This document shows, piece by piece, positions 1 through 5,568 of a DNA stretch of 5,701 bases. The stretch covers positions 1 to 5,701 of the forward strand of contig JAJRWJ010000460.1 of assembly GCA_024276805.1 (NCBI GenBank). The letters run 5' to 3'. A program made the translations under genes and the position numbers. Source of the stretch: Gammaproteobacteria bacterium (GTDB lineage: Bacteria; Pseudomonadota; Gammaproteobacteria; Methylococcales; Methylomonadaceae). Position 1 is the stretch's first letter; each line of letters begins with the position of its first letter. The notes beneath the pieces are model-generated. The model was not told the origin of the DNA. It made no database searches and saw only the letters and a list, made by a program, of their open reading frames with translations.

Positions 1-1
1 A

Positions 2-1282
2 CAGAAACACTTGAAGGATATCCGCACGGCCATCGTGGAGAAGCTTACCGCGGACGGCCGGTATGTGGAGAATCAGGTGCGTGATATTCTGGAAAATCTG
101 GAAAAGAAAATCGTGCGCAGCTCCATTCTCAAGGATAGCAAGCGCATCGATGGCCGTGATCTGGCGACTGTCCGACCCATTACCATTCGCACCGGTGTGC
201 TGCCCAGAACCCATGGTTCGGCCTTGTTCACCCGCGGGGAAACGCAGGCCCTGGTGGTCACTACGCTTGGCACCGAACGGGATGCACAAATCATCGATGC
301 CCTGGCCGGTGAATATAAGGAAAATTTCATGCTGCATTACAATTTTCCGCCTTATTGTGTTGGCGAAACCGGTTTCATCGGCTCGCCAAAGCGCCGTGAA
401 ATCGGCCATGGCCGTCTGGCGAAAAGAGGTGTGCTGGCGATCATGCCTGATCTGGATGAATTTCCCTATGTCATTCGGATTGTCTCGGAAATTACAGAAT
501 CCAATGGTTCCAGCTCCATGGCATCGGTTTGCGGCAGCAGCCTGGCATTGATGGACGCCGGTGTGCCTATCAAGGCGCCGGTTGCCGGTATCGCCATGGG
601 TCTGATCAAGGAGGGTGACGATTTTGCCGTGCTTTCCGATATCATGGGTGACGAGGACCATTTGGGGGATATGGACTTCAAAGTGGCCGGCAGTGAAAGT
701 GGTATCACCGCGCTGCAGATGGATATCAAGATCGATGGCATTACGGCGGAAATCATGGAGAACGCATTGGCGCAGGCAAAAGAAGGACGCTTGCATATTC
801 TGGGGAAGATGAATGCTGTTCTGCCGGAAACCAGAAAAACCGTTTCCGATTTTGCGCCACGCATCATTACCTTCAAAATTGATCCGAGCAAGATTCGCGA
901 AGTGATCGGCAAGGGCGGTGCGACGATCCGTGGCATCACCGAGGAAACCGGCGCCAGTATCGACCTGTCCGATGACGGAATGGTCAAGGTCGCGTCTGTC
1001 GACAAGCAGGCGGGGCTGGAGGCACAGCGCATGATTGAGGAAATCATCGCCGAAGTCGAAGTGGGCAAGACTTACGAAGGCAAGGTTGTGCGGCTGATGG
1101 ACTTTGGCGCTTTCGTGACCATTTTGCCGGGCAAGGATGGGTTGGTGCACATTTCGCAAATCTCCGATGAACACGTCGACAAGGTCAGCGACAAGTTGGC
1201 GGAAGGCGATGTGATCAAGGTCAAGGTGCTGGAAATCGATCGTCAGGGACGCGTCAGATTAAGCATGAAAGCGGTCGAATAG
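2..1282 (+). CDS. pnp: Polynucleotide phosphorylase (PNPase), C-terminal part, 5' end outside window
   Basis: This is a 3'-5' phosphorolytic exoribonuclease that degrades mRNA and releases nucleoside diphosphates; in proteobacteria it works as a cytoplasmic trimer and can join the RNA degradosome. The reading frame is open from base 2, with no start codon in the window. Numbering from the codon at 11, the second RNase PH domain carries the phosphate-binding R128-R129 and S167-S169, plus H133. The metal/catalytic residues D216, D222 and K224 lie in GDEDHLGDMDFK. A KH domain follows (about residues 285-345, with IREVIGKGG), then an S1 RNA-binding domain (about 350-420, with DFGAFV and GLVHISQIS). 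These residues align with E. coli positions by a constant offset of 270, so about 267 N-terminal residues lie upstream. The protein stops right after the S1 domain (RLSMKAVE) and lacks the Ala-rich tail seen in E. coli. All recognised active-site residues are present, so the gene looks functional. Identification is secure. Confidence 0.98.
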   Translation, partial: QKHLKDIRTAIVEKLTADGRYVENQVRDILENLEKKIVRSSILKDSKRIDGRDLATVRPITIRTGVLPRTHGSALFTRGETQALVVTTLGTERDAQIIDALAGEYKENFMLHYNFPPYCVGETGFIGSPKRREIGHGRLAKRGVLAIMPDLDEFPYVIRIVSEITESNGSSSMASVCGSSLALMDAGVPIKAPVAGIAMGLIKEGDDFAVLSDIMGDEDHLGDMDFKVAGSESGITALQMDIKIDGITAEIMENALAQAKEGRLHILGKMNAVLPETRKTVSDFAPRIITFKIDPSKIREVIGKGGATIRGITEETGASIDLSDDGMVKVASVDKQAGLEAQRMIEEIIAEVEVGKTYEGKVVRLMDFGAFVTILPGKDGLVHISQISDEHVDKVSDKLAEGDVIKVKVLEIDRQGRVRLSMKAVE

Positions 1283-1312
1283 ATCGACAGCAGGGGATTT
1301 TCGCTGCTACGG

Positions 1313-1343
1313 AAAAAAGGGTCTGATACTGGGCCCTTTTTTT
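1313..1343 (+). terminator. Intrinsic (rho-independent) terminator after pnp
   Basis: An 11-bp stem pairs A6GGGTC (1313-1323) with GGCCCT6 (1332-1342), including one G-U pair. The 8-nt loop is TGATACTG, and the 3' side runs into seven T (1337-1343). It starts 30 nt after the pnp stop codon. The A-tract opposite the T-tract makes it plausibly bidirectional, although no minus-strand gene ends here. Confidence 0.88.
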
Positions 1344-1398
1344 ATAGTGCGGTATTTTGATATTATTAAGATGTGATTGTCGGAGTGCGTGCCTCACC

Positions 1399-1515
1399 CC
1401 AACCTGCCATGGCTGCCGTGGCCGTATTGCGTAGGTTGGTGTGACGCCAGGAACCCCAACAGTGTCAGACGCCCGGCGTGGAATGCTTGGGGATCGTAGC
1501 GCACGCCAACCTGCC
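1399..1515. repeat. Composite palindromic intergenic repeat (copy 1)
   Basis: This block fills most of the gap between the pnp terminator and the glycosylase gene. The 10-mer CCAACCTGCC occurs at 1399-1408 and again at 1506-1515, with the inverted core GTAGGTTGG at 1431-1439 between them. The core can pair leftward (1399-1407 with 1431-1439, 9 bp with one G-U). It can also pair rightward (1431-1443 with 1502-1514, 13 bp with two G-U), closing an 84-nt nested hairpin. Further inner stems are CCCCAA 1454-1459 with TTGGGG 1487-1492, and ACGC 1469-1472 with GCGT 1476-1479. The minus strand of 1400-1467 matches 5516-5568, so this belongs to a dispersed repeat family. It may be a REP- or MITE-like element; the class was not identified. 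Confidence 0.75.
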
Positions 1516-1554
1516 TTGATTCGATTTCCAGGCCAAAACATTGACAGGCACGCC

Positions 1555-2205
1555 ATGCCAGAAGACCGCGTTTTCGATATAAACTGCACAAAATGTCCCC
1601 GGCTGGATGATTTCCTGGCCGATGTCAGGCGCCAGCACCCGACATACCATGCCAGGCCAGTTCCGGCATTTGGCAGTGAGCGGCCGGCGCTGTTGATCGT
1701 CGGACTGGCGCCGGGCATGCATGGCGCCAATGCCACCGGGCGTCCTTTTACCGGGGATTACGCGGGTTTGCTGCTTTATGAAACCCTGTATAAATTCGGC
1801 TACAGCAATCAGCCGCAGGCCACGTCGCTGGACGATGGCCTGCGCCTGGACAATTGCCGGATCACCAATGCCGTCAAGTGTCTGCCGCCTCAGAACAAGC
1901 CCAGCGGGGACGAGATCAGACAGTGCAACGCTTATCTGGCGGCCGAGCTTCGCCAGCTGCCGGAAAAGACCATCATCATGGCTTTGGGCGGCATTGCCCA
2001 TCGAGCGGTACTGCGCGCCTACGGGATGCCATTGAAAAGCGCCGTGTTTGCCCACAATAGCGTGCATCGACTGCCTGATGGCCGGTTGCTGGTGGATTCC
2101 TACCACTGCAGCCGTTACAACATACAAACCAAGCGTTTGACTGCCGCGATGTTCGAGGATGTCTTCAGGCAGGTGGCAAAAATTTACGGCCATGGAAGAG
2201 CGTAA
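1555..2205 (+). CDS. Uracil-DNA glycosylase, family 5 (UDGb type)
   Basis: The predicted role is to remove uracil, and in this family some other deaminated bases, from DNA as the first step of base excision repair in the cytoplasm. The 216-residue product has the family motif GLAPGMHGANATGRPFTGD at residues 50-68. In family 5 this motif has Ala (A52) where other UDG families carry an acidic or amide residue. The conserved His motif DSYHCSRYNIQT lies at 181-192. Cysteines C11, C14 (NCTKCPRL), C109 and C124 fit the four ligands of the [4Fe-4S] cluster typical of family 4/5 enzymes. I chose ATG 1555 because AGG at 1546-1548 lies 6 nt upstream and the Cys-x2-Cys motif starts 10 residues in, as usual for the family. 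The in-frame extension up to GTG 1441 would translate the repeat and is rejected. The gene starts 40 nt after the repeat and ends 13 nt before uvrC, so the two are probably cotranscribed. Confidence 0.93.
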   Translation: MPEDRVFDINCTKCPRLDDFLADVRRQHPTYHARPVPAFGSERPALLIVGLAPGMHGANATGRPFTGDYAGLLLYETLYKFGYSNQPQATSLDDGLRLDNCRITNAVKCLPPQNKPSGDEIRQCNAYLAAELRQLPEKTIIMALGGIAHRAVLRAYGMPLKSAVFAHNSVHRLPDGRLLVDSYHCSRYNIQTKRLTAAMFEDVFRQVAKIYGHGRA

Positions 2206-2206
2206 C

Positions 2207-2221
2207 AAAGGCGATTCATTG
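2207..2221 (+). promoter_or_regulatory. uvrC ribosome binding site and TTG start
   Basis: AAAGG at 2207-2211 lies 7 nt before TTG 2219-2221. The upstream in-frame ATG codons are poorer. At 2159 the only purine run (GAGG) abuts the codon, and at 2192 the nearest AGGTGG is 15 nt away. Translation from TTG gives a start (SNGFDARAFL) that lines up residue for residue with E. coli UvrC (MSDQFDAKAFL), as I recall that sequence. Confidence 0.65.
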
Positions 2222-4045
2222 TCCAACGGTTTCGATGCCAGGGCTTTTTTGCGGGGGCTCACCAAACAGCCCGGTATCTACAAGATGCTCGATGCCGGTG
2301 GAGAAGTGATCTATATCGGCAAGGCGAAAAATCTGAAAAATCGTGTCGCCAGTTACTTCAGGACCGGTACTGTCTCGCCAAAACAGCAGGCAATGGTCAG
2401 GCGCATTGCCGCCATCGAGGTCACCGTCACGCATACCGAAGGCGAGGCGCTACTGCTGGAAAGCCAGCTGATCAAGCGCCACAAACCCCGCTACAACATC
2501 TGTTTGCGGGATGACAAGTCCTATCCCTATATCTATATTTCCACAGCCCAGGATTTTCCCAGAATCACTTTTCATCGCGGTGCAAAGAAACTTCCAGGGA
2601 AATACTATGGCCCCTATCCCAGCGCCGGCGCCGTCCGCGAGACACTGAAACTGCTGCAAAAAATCTTTCCTGTCCGGCAATGTGAGGACTCTTATTACAG
2701 GAACCGCTCGCGTCCCTGTCTGCAACATCAGATCGAGCGCTGTACCGCACCCTGCGTGGGCTTGATCGACAAACAAAGCTACGTGCTGGATGTGGAAAAT
2801 TCCATGCTGTTTCTCGATGGTCAGGGTAATTTGCTGATCGACCGGCTGATTGCAAAAATGGAGGATGCGGCGGCCAGACTGGAATTCGAACAGGCGGCGG
2901 GTTTCCGGGACCAGATCGCACGTCTGCGTTCCGTACTGGAAAAGCATTTCGTCCATGGCGAAAAAGGTGACGTCGATATCATTGCCTGTGCGGCAAAAGC
3001 CGGCATTGCCTGTGTACAGGTGTTTTTTATCCGTAAAGGGCAGCATCTGGGCAACAAGAGCTTTTTTCCGAAAATGTCCGCCGACCATGAAGCAGCCAGT
3101 GTTCTGGAAGCCTTTATTCCACAATATTATCTGGACAAGCCGGTACCTGGAGAATTATTGGTCAGTCACGAAATCGAACAAAAATCGCTGCTGACGGAGG
3201 TGCTGTCCGCGCAGGCCGGACATCCGGTGGCGATTGCATCACGCCTGCGTGGGGACCGGTTGCGCTGGCTGAACATGGCCTGCAGCAATGCGGAAAATGC
3301 CCTGTCGAGTAAATTGTCGGACAGACAGGGGCTGTATGCCCGGTATGTCAATCTGGCGGAGCAACTGGGCTGCCTGGAAGTCCCGAAAAGACTGGAATGC
3401 TTCGACATCAGCCATACCCAGGGTGAGCAGACCGTCGCTTCCTGCGTGGTATTCGATCGCGAAGGCCCGGTGAAATCCGCTTACCGCCGTTTCAATATAG
3501 CTGGGATCAAGGCGGGAGACGACTACGCGGCAATACACCAGGCCGTTGCACGGCGATTCAAACGTCTCAAACAGGGCGAGCATGAGGCGCCGGATATCCT
3601 GTTTATCGATGGCGGCAAGGGGCAGGTCAACGAAGCGCAAAAGGCATTGGCGGATTTAGGGGTAAACAGTGTTATCATAGTAGGCGTTGCCAAGGGGCCG
3701 GATCGAAAAGCAGGCATGGAAACGCTGCTGAAGGCAGGGGAAAACAAGCCCATCGATTTCACACCGGGAGCGAGCGGTTTGCTGCTGATACAGCATATAC
3801 GCGATGAGGCACATCGTTTTGCGCTCAGCGGGCACCGGCAGCGCCGGGGCAAAGCAAAAAAAAGCTCCATCCTGGAGGGGATTTCAGGTTTGGGGGTGAA
3901 ACGCAGGCAACAGTTGTTGAAACAGTTCGGGGGGCTGCAAGGGGTATCCAGAGCCGGTGTGGATGCGCTTTGCAGTGTTGACGGGATCAGTCGTCAATTG
4001 GCGCAGCGCATATACGATACATTTCATCATCAACAGGATGCTTGA
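2219..4045 (+). CDS. uvrC: Excinuclease ABC subunit C (UvrC)
   Basis: UvrC is the nuclease subunit of nucleotide excision repair, cutting the damaged strand 3' and 5' of a lesion marked by UvrA/UvrB. From TTG 2219 the product is 608 residues, against about 610 in E. coli. Domains in order: GIY-YIG nuclease for the 3' cut (GIY at 19-21, YIG at 32-34, Glu 81 in LLLES); four cysteines C155, C167, C175, C179, matching the positions reported as Fe-S ligands in E. coli UvrC; a UvrB-binding UVR motif at about 205-240; an RNase H-like domain for the 5' cut with D396 (FDISHTQG), D464 (FIDGGKGQ) and H532 (RDEAHRF); and tandem helix-hairpin-helix DNA-binding motifs at about 552-600. All catalytic residues are intact. 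The gene lies 13 nt after the glycosylase gene, and pgsA overlaps its last 8 nt. Longer starts at ATG 2192 or 2159 are possible; the end is certain. Confidence 0.97.
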   Translation: MSNGFDARAFLRGLTKQPGIYKMLDAGGEVIYIGKAKNLKNRVASYFRTGTVSPKQQAMVRRIAAIEVTVTHTEGEALLLESQLIKRHKPRYNICLRDDKSYPYIYISTAQDFPRITFHRGAKKLPGKYYGPYPSAGAVRETLKLLQKIFPVRQCEDSYYRNRSRPCLQHQIERCTAPCVGLIDKQSYVLDVENSMLFLDGQGNLLIDRLIAKMEDAAARLEFEQAAGFRDQIARLRSVLEKHFVHGEKGDVDIIACAAKAGIACVQVFFIRKGQHLGNKSFFPKMSADHEAASVLEAFIPQYYLDKPVPGELLVSHEIEQKSLLTEVLSAQAGHPVAIASRLRGDRLRWLNMACSNAENALSSKLSDRQGLYARYVNLAEQLGCLEVPKRLECFDISHTQGEQTVASCVVFDREGPVKSAYRRFNIAGIKAGDDYAAIHQAVARRFKRLKQGEHEAPDILFIDGGKGQVNEAQKALADLGVNSVIIVGVAKGPDRKAGMETLLKAGENKPIDFTPGASGLLLIQHIRDEAHRFALSGHRQRRGKAKKSSILEGISGLGVKRRQQLLKQFGGLQGVSRAGVDALCSVDGISRQLAQRIYDTFHHQQDA

Positions 4046-4598
4046 ATTTAATTTACCAACAGCATTGACCTTTTTGAGAATCGCCCTGATTCCCTTACTG
4101 GTGGTCGTTTTTTACCTGCCCTGGCAATATGCCAATATAGCATCCACGGCGATCTTTCTTTTGGCTGGTCTGACCGATTGGCTGGATGGTTATCTGGCCA
4201 GAAAATGGAACCAGGAAACTGATTTTGGGGCATTTCTGGATCCTGTCGCCGATAAGCTGATGGTCGCCATCGTTCTCGTCTTGATCGTCCAGACAGAGGC
4301 CACCGTCTATATTGCCATCGCGGCCGCAGTCATTATCGGCCGGGAAATTACCATCGCCTCGCTACGGGAATGGATGGCCGAAATCGGACAGCGCAAGAAA
4401 GTCAAGGTATCCCGGTTGGGCAAATGGAAAACCACTGCCCAGATGACGGCTATTTCCCTGCTGCTCTACCGGGAAGACCTGTTTGGTCTGCCGATCAACA
4501 GCATTGGCTATGTGCTGCTCTATATCTCTGCGGTCCTGACGCTATGGTCGATGATCAATTATTTGAAATTGGCATGGCAAACCGTTGTGGAAAGTTGA
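4038..4598 (+). CDS. pgsA: CDP-diacylglycerol-glycerol-3-phosphate 3-phosphatidyltransferase
   Basis: This integral inner-membrane enzyme makes phosphatidylglycerol phosphate from CDP-diacylglycerol and glycerol-3-phosphate, the committed step to phosphatidylglycerol and cardiolipin. The 186-residue product (E. coli: 182) has the CDP-alcohol phosphatidyltransferase motif D-x2-DG-x2-AR-x8-G-x3-D-x3-D complete: D47, D50, G51, A54, R55, G64, D68, D72. Hydrophobic membrane segments are visible at about 10-28, 33-46, 75-90, 92-108, 133-146 and 155-175. ATG 4038 overlaps the uvrC stop (ATGCTTGA, 4038-4045). The product then begins MLEFNLPTALTFLR, like the E. coli protein. The only Shine-Dalgarno-like bases (CAGG, 4034-4037) touch the ATG, so translation probably depends on coupling to uvrC termination. 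The uvrC-pgsA pair is a widespread gammaproteobacterial arrangement with no obvious functional link. Confidence 0.97.
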   Translation: MLEFNLPTALTFLRIALIPLLVVVFYLPWQYANIASTAIFLLAGLTDWLDGYLARKWNQETDFGAFLDPVADKLMVAIVLVLIVQTEATVYIAIAAAVIIGREITIASLREWMAEIGQRKKVKVSRLGKWKTTAQMTAISLLLYREDLFGLPINSIGYVLLYISAVLTLWSMINYLKLAWQTVVES

Positions 4599-4666
4599 CC
4601 GATTTTCAAGAAAAGCTTCATCGGTGCCAGACCGGAAACCAATCAACTCACAAATCCGGCTGTTCA

Positions 4667-4681
4667 ATTCAGACAGTGAAT
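4667..4681. promoter_or_regulatory. Candidate TetR-type operator
   Basis: A 15-bp inverted repeat, ATTCA-gacag-TGAAT, has perfect 5-bp arms. It ends right against the Shine-Dalgarno AGGA (4682-4685) of the tetR-family gene. TetR regulators commonly bind palindromes of about this size next to their own gene and repress themselves. No convincing -35/-10 pair was found beside it, so the assignment rests on position and symmetry alone. Confidence 0.35.
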
Positions 4682-4688
4682 AGGAAAA

Positions 4689-5291
4689 ATGGACCAGGAA
4701 CAACAAGACAATAATCAGAAAAAAACGGATGTACGGGACAATATTTTAAGATCGGCACTGCGGCTTTTTGCAAAGCAGGGATATTTCAATACCTCGCTGA
4801 CCGACATCAAGGATGCCGCGGGCGTCAAAACCACCAGTGCCATTTATCAGCATTTCAAGAACAAACAGGCCATAGCCAGTACATTGTATGCCGATATTCT
4901 GGACAGTCTGAGTTGTTCGATAGACGATATCCGGCGAAGAAATAGAAACGTGGAGCAGCAACTCAGGGAAATCGTCGATCTGTTTTTCGGACTGGCCGAA
5001 GCGGCGCCCGAAGTGATGCGCTTTATATTGATGATGAAAATCGATGAATTTTTACCCGGCGAAAAACCGTTGCATGCTACAGCGCCTTTTCAGAAGATGC
5101 TGCAGATCATACAGACGGGCATCAAGGCAGGCAAGATTCGTGGCAATGATCCACAACTGGTCTATGCACAATTCTTTGGCATCATCAATCAGATTCTGAT
5201 CATGCAACTGACTGGTGTTTTGGAGCAAGGCGGCGGCAACTACCAGACAAAAGCCTGGATGGCTGCCTGGAATAGCATCGCCAGGAATTGA
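4689..5291 (+). CDS. TetR/AcrR-family transcriptional regulator
   Basis: This is a probable ligand-responsive DNA-binding repressor acting as a dimer. The 200-residue product has a polar N-terminal stretch (1-14) and a classic TetR helix-turn-helix. The latter comprises RDNILRSALRLFAKQGY (16-32), then TSLTDIKDAAGV (35-46) and the recognition region KTTSAIYQHFKNKQAI (47-62). The remaining ~130 residues are alpha-helical and divergent, as expected for the effector-binding and dimerisation domain, so the ligand cannot be inferred. ATG 4689 is the only reasonable start; AGGA at 4682-4685 is unusually close (3 nt). It follows pgsA by 90 nt and precedes the small Cys-rich gene by 38 nt in the same direction. 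The palindrome at 4667-4681 suggests autoregulation. The family call is firm, but targets are unknown; the downstream small gene is the only visible candidate. Confidence 0.93.
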   Translation: MDQEQQDNNQKKTDVRDNILRSALRLFAKQGYFNTSLTDIKDAAGVKTTSAIYQHFKNKQAIASTLYADILDSLSCSIDDIRRRNRNVEQQLREIVDLFFGLAEAAPEVMRFILMMKIDEFLPGEKPLHATAPFQKMLQIIQTGIKAGKIRGNDPQLVYAQFFGIINQILIMQLTGVLEQGGGNYQTKAWMAAWNSIARN

Positions 5292-5329
5292 GCATTTCCT
5301 CGACAGACAATTAATGCAGGATCGATGCT

Positions 5330-5515
5330 ATGGGCGACGTCGTTCCCTTTAAAAAACCGAAGCTGTCAGAAAAACATCGCGGCAAGACATTGTGTCGTAG
5401 TGGCTTTCATAAATGGCAAATCATCAAGGAAAGACAGTTCGATGTGCATCAGGGCAAGTTGTTGACCGTTTACCGCTGTCAGCGCTGTGGGAAAATCAAA
5501 ACCATGGCTTGCTGA
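5330..5515 (+). CDS. Small Cys/His (zinc-ribbon-like) protein of unknown function
   Basis: The 61-residue product is basic and appears soluble, with no signal peptide or membrane segment. Candidate metal ligands are C22 and H27 (CRSGFHKW) and the knuckle C50-x2-C53-G (YRCQRCGKIK), with an extra C61 at the very end. This spacing suits a single zinc ribbon. I have seen similar short proteins (VVPF start, LCR.GFHKW, QGKL.T.YRC.RCG) annotated as hypothetical in gammaproteobacteria, but I cannot name a family or function. ATG 5330 has AGGA at 5318-5321, 8 nt upstream, a good ribosome binding site. It follows the TetR-family gene by 38 nt, so the two may share a transcript. The stop codon abuts the repeat at 5516. 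No nucleic-acid partner or enzymatic role can be read from the sequence. Confidence 0.8.
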   Translation: MGDVVPFKKPKLSEKHRGKTLCRSGFHKWQIIKERQFDVHQGKLLTVYRCQRCGKIKTMAC

Positions 5516-5568
5516 TGACAATGTTGGGTTCCTCCCGTCCCCCCAACCAATACCGCCATAGTAGGTTG
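5516..5568. repeat. Shortened inverted copy of the intergenic palindromic repeat (copy 2)
   Basis: By hand alignment, 43 of 53 bases match the reverse complement of 1400-1467, with gaps placed in this copy. Shared blocks in order are TGACA, TGTTGGG, TTCCT, CGTC, CCAACC, AATAC-GCCA and AGGTTG. It can form a hairpin between GTTGGG (5523-5528) and CCCAAC (5542-5547), and another between CAACC (5544-5548) and GGTTG (5564-5568). Similarity stops abruptly after AGGTTG, where the insertion sequence seems to begin. There is no T-tract, so it is not a standard terminator. Confidence 0.65.

Noticed and set aside
466..1068. Long minus-strand open frame within pnp, and similar frames opposite the glycosylase (1465-2265) and uvrC (2450-3124)
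   Set aside because: They lie fully opposite or in other frames of genes with complete conserved motifs, show no recognisable domains, and are expected by-products of GC-biased third positions.
1338..1366. Possible promoter for the glycosylase operon (TATTAT 1361-1366 as -10; TTGATA 1357-1362 as -35)
   Set aside because: The TATTAT has only the terminator T-tract at -35, and TTGATA has no -10-like hexamer 16-18 nt downstream. A promoter is likely in this gap but cannot be placed.
1441..1554. N-terminal extension of the glycosylase to GTG 1441 (or ATG 1483)
   Set aside because: It would translate the palindromic repeat, lacks a ribosome binding site, and adds 24-38 residues not expected before the family's Cys-x2-Cys start. 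ATG 1555 with AGG at 1546-1548 fits better.
3957..4037. Longer pgsA starting inside uvrC at GTG 3957
   Set aside because: The extra residues are uvrC's helix-hairpin-helix region read in another frame. MLEFNLPT from ATG 4038 matches the known PgsA N-terminus.
4598..4625. Hairpin ACCGAT (4598-4603) / ATCGGT (4620-4625) as terminator after pgsA
   Set aside because: It has a 6-bp stem with a 16-nt loop and no T-tract, too weak for an intrinsic terminator. It might be a protein site, but nothing supports that.
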